Below are positions 55,244 through 64,000 of a stretch of DNA of 64,000 nt, piece by piece (the first letter of the stretch is position 1; every line of letters begins with the position of its first letter). The DNA comes from Limnospira fusiformis SAG 85.79 (GTDB lineage: Bacteria > Cyanobacteriota > Cyanobacteriia > Cyanobacteriales > Microcoleaceae), in assembly GCF_012516315.1 (NCBI RefSeq), contig NZ_CP051185.1, positions 186,001-250,000 of the forward strand, written 5' to 3'. Made by a program: the position numbers and the translations under genes. The notes under the pieces are model-generated. The model was given only the letters and a program-made list of their open reading frames with translations. It was not told the DNA's origin and searched no databases.

Positions 55244-56260
55244 TTAAACTAATTCGCTCGTGAAGCTAAAAACCCGATTTCTCCCTAGTTGTTTGGCTTG
55301 ATAAAGAGCAGCATCAGCAGCAGCAATTAGAGTTTTAGTGGAGGTTAAATAAGTGGGGACTTGACTACTGACACCTAAACTTAGAGATACATAGGGAGAG
55401 ACTTTTGACTGAATATGAGGGAGTTGTTTATCCTGGACTGCTAGACGGATTTTTTCAGCGATCGCCTCCGCTATTTCCAAATCAGTTTCAGGTAATACTA
55501 CCGCGAACTCTTCCCCCCCATAACGAGCCACTAAAGCATTAGACTGCTCAACATTTTGATTGATAATTTGGGCGACATTTTTTAAGCAATCATCCCCGGT
55601 TTGATGTCCATAATAATCATTATAGTATTTAAAGTAATCGATATCCAACATAATTAAAGATATGGGAAGTCTGACTCGATAATGTCTCTCCCATTCTACC
55701 TGTAGAAAATCATCAAATCTCCGACGGTTAGAGATTTGGGTAAGCTGATCAAGATTTACCAACATTTGCAGTTCCAGGTTGGTTTCTTGTAGCTGTGCTT
55801 CTGTCTTTTTTAACAGTTCAATTGATACTTGGTGAACATATAATTGAGCCATCAGTAACTGTTGGGTATCTAACAATCTAAAATAGCCATGATTAATCTG
55901 TACCACTAACGGCTCATATAGTTCTTCTGTCGAACGATTTAAGGCTGCACCAGCGGCTTCAGCAATTAAAACATTAGCAGGTAAGATTAAAGGTTGAATC
56001 CTTAAAAAACGGTACATAGACCGCAGAGGACGGGTCAAAAATAGTTCTCTCCCATAGGGACGGCTGAGGGTACGCCAGAATTGTCGCTGAGAAATTATCC
56101 CCACGAACTCATCAAAATTATACAGTAGAACGCCGGGAAGACTGCCATCATTTTCAAAAATTTTAGCCAGCACATTTCCCGGCTGATTGATATCTGTTCG
56201 GATATCATAAAGCCTTAAATCCTGGAGAGTAGATTCTATATGAAGGTGGTCCATCATCAC
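55244..56260 (-). CDS. Diguanylate cyclase with CBS-like N-terminal sensor region
   Basis: 338 aa. Residues about 15-150 resemble a CBS-pair module (GVLLYNFDEFVGIISQRQFW, then LYEPLVVQINHGYFRLLDTQQLL), joined by a coiled-coil linker (LLKKTEAQLQETNLELQ) to a GGDEF domain beginning NLDQLTQISNRRRFDDFL. The active-site loop reads GGEEF, which is catalytically competent; an RxxD inhibitory site is not seen four residues upstream (VARYGGEEF). It makes cyclic di-GMP from GTP in response to an unknown ligand. Confidence 0.9.
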   Translation of the reverse strand: MMMDHLHIESTLQDLRLYDIRTDINQPGNVLAKIFENDGSLPGVLLYNFDEFVGIISQRQFWRTLSRPYGRELFLTRPLRSMYRFLRIQPLILPANVLIAEAAGAALNRSTEELYEPLVVQINHGYFRLLDTQQLLMAQLYVHQVSIELLKKTEAQLQETNLELQMLVNLDQLTQISNRRRFDDFLQVEWERHYRVRLPISLIMLDIDYFKYYNDYYGHQTGDDCLKNVAQIINQNVEQSNALVARYGGEEFAVVLPETDLEIAEAIAEKIRLAVQDKQLPHIQSKVSPYVSLSLGVSSQVPTYLTSTKTLIAAADAALYQAKQLGRNRVFSFTSELV

Positions 56261-56327
56261 AAATTATAAAGGTTAACGATGATTCGCGACCTAATCCATT
56301 AAAAGCTGTGATTTCACCTCCATTAAT

Positions 56328-56612
56328 TTAACGGATAACCCTGGGTAAAAACATTTGTAAACTCAAAGCCACAGTCAAGATGATAGCGATAATAGCTCCA
56401 GAAGGGATAGTAAATACACCGAACCAATGTAGCATTCCCATAGTGGTTAGTAACTGTCCTAACCCGGGGTTCCCTGGACATTGAAAATCCATACCAGTTG
56501 CGGAACACCCCAAGACATTAGCCAACCCGATCGCCAGAATAGCGATCGCCAAAGGAGTAATCATATAAATCAGGGAAACCCCGATCAGAATTACATTGAT
56601 TTTGATCCACAT
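56328..56612 (-). CDS. Small two-to-three-helix membrane protein
   Basis: 94 aa with three hydrophobic stretches (INVILIGVSLIYMITPLAIAI in part, LLTTMGMLHWFGVFTIPSG, AIIAIILTVALSLQ). Two Cys in CSATGMDFQCPG on one side could form a disulfide. Adjacent to the right end of the intron-bearing IS copy 2, which did not disrupt it. Confidence 0.65.
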   Translation of the reverse strand: MWIKINVILIGVSLIYMITPLAIAILAIGLANVLGCSATGMDFQCPGNPGLGQLLTTMGMLHWFGVFTIPSGAIIAIILTVALSLQMFLPRVIR

Positions 56613-56670
56613 TTTGCCTCGTCTGCTCTATAAAACTTAAACAAAACCGGACATAGCCGGATATTGATGT

Positions 56671-57794
56671 TTATTTCTTGCTTCGTCCGGGACTGTCGGC
56701 AGCACCCCGTCCACAAGTGTAATCGTCTGAACCAGGCGATTTTTCTAAATTTCTACTGGCGTTCAAATCTCTATCAATCTTCAAGTCACAGTTCTGACAT
56801 TCAAAAGTCCGACGGACTAGGGGCATTTTTTGACGATAACCGCAATTAGAACACAGTTGACTGGATGGATAAAATCTATCGGCAATAATCAACTTTGAAC
56901 CATAACGTTCTGCCTTGTAACCGAGTTGACGACGGAACTCATAAAATGAAGCATCAGCGATAGAACCAGCCAAACCATGATTTTTCAGCATACCTGACAC
57001 ATTCAAATCTTCAATGACGACTTGGCTGTGGTTCTTAGCCAAGAAAGTAGTTATTTTATGAATCGTGTCCCGCCGAATGTTTGCTACTCTTTGATGTAGC
57101 TTTTGAACTTTTAAGAGACATTTGGCCCAATTTTTCGAGCCTTTGACTTTGCGACTTAAATGACGTTGTAATCGAGCTAGTTTTTTGGTCGTTGCTTTAT
57201 AAGCCTTGGGATTAGAGAATTGGGTCCCATCGGAGCAAGTCGCCAAATTGTTAATTCCTAGGTCAACCCCGATTCTCTCTCGATATTTCGGTGTGATTTC
57301 TGGTGTGATTTCTACGAAAAAGCTCATATACCAGTCACCTGCTTGGCGCGTTATAGTGACTTTCTTAACCCAACTTTCGGGTAGAGCCTCAAATGTAGAA
57401 ACCCAGCCCACAAAAGGCAGCTTATGGCGAGTTCCTGACAGATTGAATGGCTTTCCGGAATTGTCAAGGGTAAAGCTATCATGGTAGCCTTTCTTCTTAA
57501 ATTTAGGATAACTGCTTATTCCCTTGAAGAAGCGCTTAAAGGCATCCCCTAGATTAATGAAGGCATATTGATAAACTTTAGAAGACAATTCGGACATCCA
57601 AGGATATTGAGGTTTCACATAATTAGTAAAAACCTTTTTAATGGAGTTTATATTAGGCTTGAGTCCCTCTTCATAAGCTGACCTCCATAAGTGTAATCCC
57701 CAATTAAACACGAACCGAGCATAACCCGCGTGTTTGGCCATCAAGGTGGCTTGACGGTCATTGAGTTTTAGTTTGGTTCGGAAAGCTTTGTAAG
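56671..57794 (-). CDS. tnpB: TnpB nuclease, main exon of copy 2
   Basis: Spliced from ATG 60418-60416, C 59532 and this exon to MPYKAFRTKLKLNDRQ..., in frame with the 373 codons here. The 3' end is uninterrupted and gives the C terminus missing in copy 1 (...NASRNLEKSPGSDDYTCGRG...GRSKK). Catalytic residues as in copy 1: D in GVDLGINNL, E in VVIEDLNVSG, D in KIDRDLNAS; the second zinc pair is CQNC. Unspliced RNA could only give an N-truncated protein from ATG at 57741 or nearby. Confidence 0.85.
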
Positions 57795-59531
57795 GTTATG
57801 GTCGAAAGGGAAGTCACCTTCCCCAACTCCACTTCAAAACCGTACTTGAGACTTTCACCTCATACGGCTCCTAATGTAGATACCCTTTTTGTCACTAGGA
57901 ACAGGGTTACGAACCCCCGCTTTATGATTCCAACTTTGGGAGCTTGGCATACAACTCGTAGTCTTTAAACTCGCTCTCGTCATATTACTCCTACTTGTCG
58001 CAGTCTCTATATCTACACCGTGACTAGTGGGCATATCCTAATCATTACAATTAGGCATTGGCTTTCAGTCACATCCTTTCCCCTCAATGGGTTAGGGATC
58101 GAGAGTGAAGTCACCTTCACCCTCTCCCATTCAGAACCGTGCTTGATAGTTTCCCATCACACGGCTCCTGGTGTGGATACCCTATTTGTCAAAGGAGCAG
58201 AATCAAGAGACCTGCTTTCTACTTCGATGTTCAGAGCTATATGCACCACGTAGTCTTTAAACTCGTCCTCGCCATTATACTCTTACTGACCGCAGTATCT
58301 ATATCCCCACCGTGACCTGTGGGCATATCCCAACCATGACAATTGGGCTTTAGCTTCTGGTCACATCCTTCACCCTCTAAGCATGCGCTTACATTTTTCA
58401 CTACTGCCTTGTGAATAGCATTACTCACTGGTTTATAGGCAGAGCATTAGAGGGGTTACAACGTTCCGATTATATGGGCATTCCATCGTTAGATTTGTCC
58501 TCTCCGCCGGGGTACTTTTAAAGGTCTGTGTAGGTAGTCGCACGAACCCCCTACTTTTCCCCTTGCCCTTTTGAGCGCAGCGTGTCAACCTATTTCGCTG
58601 CTAGTGTATTACGATGGTTCAAGTCGGACATTCGGTCTTGCTAATCATAGATGGTTGGCAGTGGTCGCGTCTTGGTAGTAGGTTCTACCTCACGCCTTCC
58701 GTTCCCCGCTTCAATCCTGGAGTTATGATTTCCAAAACTGGGGGTGGCTATCGCCGTTACTCTCTACTCCCTGATTTCTCAGTTCGTTTATGACCTTGAG
58801 TTCCCTGCCTTGCTTAGTTCCCTAAGCGTCGGGACATATAACCAGTTATGAGGATGGTCAGGAGAGGTCTCCTTATATCCAGATTCGGAGCTGGAATCCT
58901 CACCGGGTAGTTATTTCGGGCATTTCAGCCCTATTTCATACCCGAACGTCTCGCACTATACGCTTACACTTTTCACTACTCCTTGTGAGTAATATTGCTC
59001 ACTTTTTTGATAAGGAGAACCAATGAGGAGTTTAAACGTTCCGTTTATATGGGCATTCCATCTTTAGACTTGTCCTCTCCACCGGGGTACTTAAAAAGGT
59101 CTGTGTAGGTGTTTTATGCAAAACCCTACTTTTCCCCTTGCTCTTTTGAGCGCAGCGTGGCAACCTATTACGCTGCTAAATCATTACGATGGTTCAAGCC
59201 AGACATTCGGTTTCCCTAGTCATGGATGGTTGGCAGTGGTCGCATTTGGTAGTAGGTTCTACCTCACGCCTTCCGTTCCCCGCTTCAATCCCAGAATCGT
59301 GTATCCTGAAATTGGGGGTGGCTATCGCCTTTACTCTCTACTCCCTGATTTCTCAGTTTGTTTATGACCTTGAGTCCCCTGCCTTGCTCAGATTTCTCCA
59401 AGCGTCGGGACATATAAACAGTTATGGGATGGTCAGGATACGAGTCCCTTATATTCCACCAAGGGGTGGAAGTCCCACTAGGAGGCTATTTCGGGCATTG
59501 CATCCCTATTTCACTCCTAAACGTCTCGCAC
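57795..59531 (-). other. Outer group II intron B' of twintron, copy 2
   Basis: Minus-strand 5' end GTGCGAGACG at 59531 and 3' end CGACCATAAC at 57795. Domain V (about 57880-57846) here reads GAGCCGTATGAGGTGAAAGT, with compensated arms relative to intron A. Excluding the inner intron it is 871 nt. It begins one nucleotide after the 3' end of intron A'. Confidence 0.82.
58091..58956 (-). other. Inner group II intron C' of twintron, copy 2
   Basis: 866 nt, GTGCGAGACG at 58956 to CCCTAAC at 58091, inserted in the same loop of the outer intron as in copy 1 (after GTAAGCGTAT). Domain V lies at about 58167-58133. Confidence 0.82.
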
Positions 59532-59532
59532 G

Positions 59533-60415
59533 GTTATGGTCGAAAGGGAAGTCGCCTTCCCCAACTCCAATTCAAAACCGTGCTTGATACTTTCACATCA
59601 CACGGCTCCTGATGTGGATACCCCTTTTGACATCGGGAACAGGGTAACGACTCCCTGCTTTTGTGATTTCAACTTTTGGAGCTAAATACAACATCGTAGT
59701 GTTTAAACTCGCTTTCGTCGTAAACACTCCTAATTGTCGCAGTCTCTATATCCACACCGTGACTAGTGGGCATATCCTAACCATTACAGTTAGGCATTGG
59801 CTTTCAGTCACATCCTTTCCCCTTAAAGGTATACGCTTACACTTTCACTACTCCGCAGGTACATCCTGCCACTTGAGAGCCTAAAAGGGGTTTAAACGTT
59901 CCGTTTATACGGGCATTCCATCTTTAGATTTGTCCTCTCCACCGGGGTACTTTTAAAAGTCTGTGTAGGTGATGTCATGATTACCCTACTTTTCCCCTTG
60001 CTCTTTTGAACGCAGCGTATCAACCTGTTTCGCTGCTAAATCATTACGATGGTTCAAGCCGGACATTCGGTTTCCCTAATCATGGATGGTTGGCAGTGGT
60101 CGCATTTGGTAGTAGGTTCTACTTCACGCCTTCCGTTCCCCGCTTCAATCCTGGGGTTATGATTCCCAAAACTGGGGGTGGCTATCGCCGTTACTCTCAA
60201 CGCAATTGTTAAGGAATCATTAATATTTCCAGTTGGGCGTTTTGACCTTGAGTTCCCTGCCTTGTTTTGTATATTTCTATACCAAACGTTGGGACATATA
60301 AACAGTTATGGGATGGTCAGGGTACGAGTCCCTTATATTTCACCAAGGGGTGAAAGTCCCACTAGGAGGTTATTTCAGGCATTGCAGCCTTATTTGACTC
60401 CTAAACGTCTCGCAC
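59533..60415 (-). other. Group II intron A', ORF-less, 883 nt, copy 2
   Basis: Same host position (directly after the tnpB ATG), same 883-nt length and same ends (GTGCGAGACG, CGACCATAAC) as intron A in copy 1. Confidence 0.88.
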
Positions 60416-60788
60416 CATGGTTTGATTTTACCATGAAGAATCCGACTTGATGAGTATGTCGTCAAGGAAATTTGGCATGGTCTGGGGTTTGACCGTATAC
60501 TCATTATTGTTATTGAGTTGCGAATCTTTGGGGTTATTGTACCTTATTGTCCTAAGATGTCAAGCAAATCTTGGATTAAATTCTTGCTCCATTATATCCC
60601 AAACTACTATCCTAGAGCGCCACTGTTACCGCCACCAATCCGATCCCACTGAATATGATATGAGTTTTCCCCTATTTGTTGTATGATCGTCCTAAATAGA
60701 TGCAGGTTTTGCCGACTATTGGGCAACCCACCTAGATCATAATCAAAATCTGCCACCATCAACGTTAAGGAGTACGGAATAACCCATC

Positions 60789-61397
60789 ATGCAACGGTTT
60801 AGACTCGATCCCTTTCTCTGGATTCATTTAGCCGGATTGGCAACTCTTCCCATTTGGCTAGGATTATGCCTATTGGGATTTGCCGTGGGTTATCCTGTAT
60901 TTCCTGTCACCATAGAGTTTTTACTGGTGGCAGTCCTGGGTATAGTGCCAGTGCTATGGATGCAGTGGTTTAGGCCCTTCTATATATATAGCATTTTGGC
61001 GATCGCCATTAAGCCGGAACAACTAACCACAGAACAACAGCGGATTCTCACAGGTTTTAAAACCCAACGCCATCAGGGTTTTGCCATAATTACCCCCGTT
61101 TTGCTGCTGCCGATTTTGTGGCAACTGTACCGCATTGCACCCCTAGCCACCGATGTCGCCTCCATACTTCCGAATTGGAGGATTTTGGGTTTAGCGATCG
61201 CCACCATAGCCTTCTGCGGGTGTAACCTATTTACCCAAGTGCCAATCAGTGTACTATTAGTATTTTTGACCTCCCAATCAAAGCTAAATCAGCGTCATCC
61301 CCTATCAACCGATCAGATTAGCCAAGGATTTACCATCGTTGGCTGGAAAGTCGATCGCATCTTACCCATCACCCCCAACCCCGAAAAAACGTCATAG
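60789..61397 (+). CDS. Conserved cyanobacterial membrane protein
   Basis: 202 aa with four hydrophobic segments: two near the N terminus (LWIHLAGLATLPIWLGLCLLG in part, FLLVAVLGIVPVLWMQW), two in the second half (FAIITPVLLLPILWQLY, ILGLAIATIAFCGCNLF). It starts MQRFRLDPFLWIHL. I recall proteins of this build as widespread, unnamed cyanobacterial genes. ACCCATC-ATG with AAGGAG further upstream. Function unknown. Confidence 0.7.
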   Translation: MQRFRLDPFLWIHLAGLATLPIWLGLCLLGFAVGYPVFPVTIEFLLVAVLGIVPVLWMQWFRPFYIYSILAIAIKPEQLTTEQQRILTGFKTQRHQGFAIITPVLLLPILWQLYRIAPLATDVASILPNWRILGLAIATIAFCGCNLFTQVPISVLLVFLTSQSKLNQRHPLSTDQISQGFTIVGWKVDRILPITPNPEKTS

Positions 61398-61567
61398 GCT
61401 CATCACTCAGATGGACCATAACCCAGATCAATTAACCAACTATGCAGAGATTAGCTTAAACTTTTGTAAAATTGTCATTATGATATAAAGATAGGTTCAG
61501 CCTGATATGATGTCTGATCCAGGCCAATCAGGTAGAGCCTCGAACACTGTTTAGTTAACGTATCGTC

Positions 61568-61783
61568 ATGGCTCAATCTACCTCAATTTTCTGGAACCCT
61601 GATGCTGGAATGAACCGCCGGGACTCTCAGATCTGGTCTGATCTCAAACAGGCGATCGCCACCAGTTCAGGGTTCAAGGGTTGGCAGCTAGACCGAAATT
61701 CTGCCGAAAATCTCCAGAATCTCAATCTTGACCAACAGGTACGCATATATTTACGGGAAACCCTAGAAACCTTAGCCTATTAA
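61568..61783 (+). CDS. Conserved small cyanobacterial protein
   Basis: 71 aa, soluble, with the pattern SQIWSDLKQAIATSSGFKGW followed by a C-terminal helix (DQQVRIYLRETLETLAY). Short proteins of this type occur in many cyanobacteria without assigned function. It precedes kaiA by 195 bp on the same strand. Confidence 0.7.
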   Translation: MAQSTSIFWNPDAGMNRRDSQIWSDLKQAIATSSGFKGWQLDRNSAENLQNLNLDQQVRIYLRETLETLAY

Positions 61784-61978
61784 TCAAGTATCATCAACCC
61801 AGAACCGTTGTTCAACCCCAAACCATAACCCCAAAACATCAGTAAACCCTAGTGTAAGCGATCGGCTTACACCAATCAGAATCAATAATCAAAGGAGTAA
61901 GAGCTTCTGATTCAACACGAACCCGAAAAGCCAGGCGCAGTACCCAGCCACCTTTGGAGTCTGCAACTGTCCATATGT

Positions 61979-62836
61979 ATGTTTATCCCATCGATTGAGT
62001 TATCTCAGTCGGTGTCCTCCTATTTGCCAAAAGAACACTACATAATTATTCAACTCGACTCCCCAGAGGAATTTATAGAATATGTAACAGAACATAAACA
62101 CCAACTTGACTGTCTCATTCTGGAGTGGTCGCCTCAGTGGCAGGTTTTAGTTGATAAACTCCAGCAAAACTTAATTTCCATCCCCACCTTAATCATTATA
62201 CCTAATGAGCAGTCCCCTGTAGTCCAGCCTAGCCTAACTGAACCCTCCGAGAATTATATACTTTCCTCAACAGAAGTCCAGTTAAAAGGTAAGCAAATTC
62301 ATCTAATACAAGGATATATTGATAAAGCTATTAGCCAATTTATTACCCATGCTGTCACCACTCGTCTGACCGATGAATCATCCTCTGTAGATACCCCTAC
62401 GGAGTTAACTAATTTCATTGTTCGCCAGCAGCGAAGACTCATGGACAAATTACATGAGCGACTAGGATATCTAGGTGTGTATTATAAGAGAAATCCTAAA
62501 AATTTTCTGAGAAACCTGTCCAAGGCAGATCGTCAGAAGCTATTGGAACAGCTTAAATCTCAATATCGCCAAATTGTTTTAAGCTATTTTGCTAACGATA
62601 AAAATTTGAATAATCAAATTGACGAATACGTTAACATGGCGTTTTTCGGGGATATTCCAGTGACTCGCATTGTTGAGATTCACATGGATTTGATGGATAA
62701 TTTTTCCAAACAACTCAAACTAGAGGGACGTAGTGAAGATGTTTTACTGGACTACAGACTTACCTTGATTGACACTTTAGCTCATTTATGCGAAATGTAT
62801 CGTCGTTCCATACCCCGGGAGTCATGGGGAGAATGA
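61979..62836 (+). CDS. kaiA: Circadian clock protein KaiA
   Basis: 285 aa, full length. N-terminal pseudo-receiver domain (residues about 1-135; LDCLILEWSPQWQ in the core) and C-terminal four-helix dimerisation and KaiC-binding domain (from TELTNFIVRQQRRLMDKLHERLGYLGVYYK in part, and YVNMAFFGDIPVTRIVEIHM). KaiA stimulates KaiC autophosphorylation. It is followed by kaiB after 96 bp. The start ATG 61979 gives the expected length. Confidence 0.96.
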   Translation: MFIPSIELSQSVSSYLPKEHYIIIQLDSPEEFIEYVTEHKHQLDCLILEWSPQWQVLVDKLQQNLISIPTLIIIPNEQSPVVQPSLTEPSENYILSSTEVQLKGKQIHLIQGYIDKAISQFITHAVTTRLTDESSSVDTPTELTNFIVRQQRRLMDKLHERLGYLGVYYKRNPKNFLRNLSKADRQKLLEQLKSQYRQIVLSYFANDKNLNNQIDEYVNMAFFGDIPVTRIVEIHMDLMDNFSKQLKLEGRSEDVLLDYRLTLIDTLAHLCEMYRRSIPRESWGE

Positions 62837-62932
62837 ACAGGTAAAAGTCCCTGTCAATTTCATCATGGGTCTAATGTCAAAAAAATCTCTGTTACTCCCC
62901 CAAATTTTCATCTTATATCGGTAGATATATCT

Positions 62933-63247
62933 ATGACTCCTCTGAAGAAAACTTATGTTCTCAAACTCTATGTAGCTGGGAATACCCCTAACTCAGTTCG
63001 AGCTCTCAAAACCCTTAAAGATATCTTAGAACAAGAGTTTCAGGGTGTTTATGCTCTCAAAGTGATCGATGTTCTCAAAAATCCTCAACTAGCCGAAGAG
63101 GATAAGATTTTGGCAACACCGACCTTATCCAAAATTCTGCCCCCACCAGTGAGGAAAATTATTGGCGACCTCTCCGATCGCGAAAAAGTGCTGATTGGAT
63201 TAGATTTACTCTATGAAGAATTAGAAGACGACGATTATAACTTCTAG
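62933..63247 (+). CDS. kaiB: Circadian clock protein KaiB
   Basis: 104 aa. Thioredoxin-like KaiB with [20 protein letters not shown] at the start and [20 protein letters not shown] at the fold-switching region, ending in the acidic tail [10 protein letters not shown]. It binds phosphorylated KaiC in its rare fold and sequesters KaiA. Complete. A hairpin (63278-63304) follows it, and kaiC starts only 369 bp later. Confidence 0.98.
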   Translation: MTPLKKTYVLKLYVAGNTPNSVRALKTLKDILEQEFQGVYALKVIDVLKNPQLAEEDKILATPTLSKILPPPVRKIIGDLSDREKVLIGLDLLYEELEDDDYNF

Positions 63248-63616
63248 GTCAGCCATCAACCCCCTTAGCCACCGTTGCTCCCCTAACGCTTTCAGCTAGG
63301 GGAGAAACCCCATTGTCCGATCGCAGTTAAGGTCTCCGTGGGAATATCCCCGTCCGCCGATCAATTCGAGATGATCATATTCCCACTGATGCAGCCAAGA
63401 TTATGGTAAATATAAATAACAGTTATAGCAACCACCAGGCTAAATAGAACCGGGAACAAAAAATAGCCAACTTTTGATATCTATCTTGTGGTTATTCTCG
63501 ATTACCTTAATACAGTACAATACCAAAGCCTATATCTATATAACCCAGTTTCCATAGACACTGTTGATGGGGAAATATAGAATACTCAAAGCCGAACGTT
63601 TTTAAAATCAATAATT
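63248..63616 (+). other. kaiB-kaiC intergenic region
   Basis: 369 bp without a gene. CTCCCCTA (63278-63285) and TAGGGGAG (63297-63304) form a perfect 8-bp hairpin without a U-tract. Further AT-rich sequence (near 63530-63600) could hold a separate kaiC promoter. In many cyanobacteria kaiB and kaiC are much closer. Confidence 0.5.
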
Positions 63617-64000
63617 ATGGTCAATAGCAACCCCCAACCAGAACCCAATAAACGGAACTTAATTAGTGTCCAAAAAATCCGCACCATGATTGAAGGATTT
63701 GATGATATCAGTCATGGGGGAATGCCAGCAGGTCGCTCAACCTTGGTTAGTGGTACCTCCGGTACAGGTAAAACTTTATTTGCCGTTCAATTTCTCTACA
63801 ATGGTATCACCTATTTTGATGAACCGGGTATTTTAGTCACCTTTGAAGAGGCTCCTACCGATATCATCAAAAATGCGGCCAGTTTTGGCTGGGATTTACA
63901 GGGATTAATTGATGAGGGTAAATTATTTATTCTTGATGCCTCCCCGGACCCAGAAGGTCAAGATATCGTCGGCAACTTTGACCTTTCAGCACTCATTGAA
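63617..64000 (+). CDS. kaiC: Circadian clock protein KaiC, 5' part
   Basis: The first 128 codons, running off the right edge. CI domain start with IRTMIEGFDDISHGGMPAGR, Walker A GTSGTGKTLF, and the catalytic Glu pair VTFEEAPTDI. KaiC is the hexameric ATPase and autokinase/phosphatase at the core of the clock. ATG 63617 gives MVNSNPQPEPNKRNL, a normal start. Confidence 0.97.
   Translation, partial: MVNSNPQPEPNKRNLISVQKIRTMIEGFDDISHGGMPAGRSTLVSGTSGTGKTLFAVQFLYNGITYFDEPGILVTFEEAPTDIIKNAASFGWDLQGLIDEGKLFILDASPDPEGQDIVGNFDLSALIE

Larger units (their letters stand above)
56623..60590 (-). mobile_element. Intron-bearing IS605/IS1341-type element (copy 2, inverted)
   Basis: Inverted homologue of 21405-25420. 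Reading the minus strand from 60590: left end, ATG of tnpB (60418-60416), intron A', one exon nucleotide, twintron B'/C', main tnpB exon, right end. The twintron is at the 5' end of tnpB here, whereas in copy 1 it is near the 3' end. Confidence 0.85.

Noticed and set aside
60447..60686. 79-aa frame next to IS copy 2
   Set aside because: It spans the element boundary and part of the IS left end, so it is not a native gene.

Overview
The window is cyanobacterial chromosome, most likely Arthrospira (Limnospira/'Spirulina') platensis or a very close relative. Direct indicators are the very frequent GCGATCGC (HIP1) octamers, a plant-type [2Fe-2S] ferredoxin that I recognise from memory as the Spirulina ferredoxin, the light-independent protochlorophyllide reductase subunit chlB, and the circadian clock genes kaiA-kaiB-kaiC (kaiC runs off the right edge). 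The heavy load of insertion sequences and ORF-less group II introns also fits that genus.

Layout. 1-9.5 kb is an accessory island: divergent virion-like genes, a short tyrosine recombinase, a minus-strand operon with a ribbon-helix-helix protein and a 17-bp palindrome repeated three times, then a plus-strand train of small overlapping unknown genes ending in an IS110-family DEDD recombinase. Between the last small gene and the recombinase I read a complete type I hammerhead ribozyme (about 7911-7985), followed by a 220-nt structured leader; this is the most striking feature. 9.6-11.35 kb is an IS607-type element (serine recombinase plus TnpB) with 19-bp inverted ends. 11.4-20.9 kb is ordinary chromosome (peptidoglycan-binding protein, a 1259-aa membrane protein, an oxidoreductase, ferredoxin, a SpoIID/LytB protein).

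20.9-30.5 kb is mobile-element territory: an orphan omega-RNA-like segment, a 4.0-kb IS whose tnpB is interrupted by an 883-nt group II intron exactly after its ATG and by a twintron (intron within intron) near its 3' end, two inverted IS630 copies, a PEP-CTERM protein, and a phosphoenolpyruvate synthase truncated by the second IS630. 30.5-38.7 kb holds two tandem-repeat arrays, a sugar-type symporter, a ROK kinase and carB. 38.7-42.3 kb holds a type II restriction-modification set and a decayed IS1 element in a small phage-like remnant.

42.6-48.8 kb is an arsenic operon (acr3-arsH-arsC) with an ArsR-type operator, whose tail has been tandemly triplicated together with a Uma2 nuclease gene. 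48.8-56.6 kb is chromosome again (RqcH/NFACT protein, VOC protein, TPR protein, chlB, diguanylate cyclase). 56.6-60.6 kb is an inverted second copy of the intron-bearing IS, in which the same twintron sits one nucleotide after the first intron. 60.8-64 kb ends with conserved cyanobacterial genes and the kai cluster.

All RNA structures were folded by eye and all family calls come from motifs read in the translations; no database search was run.
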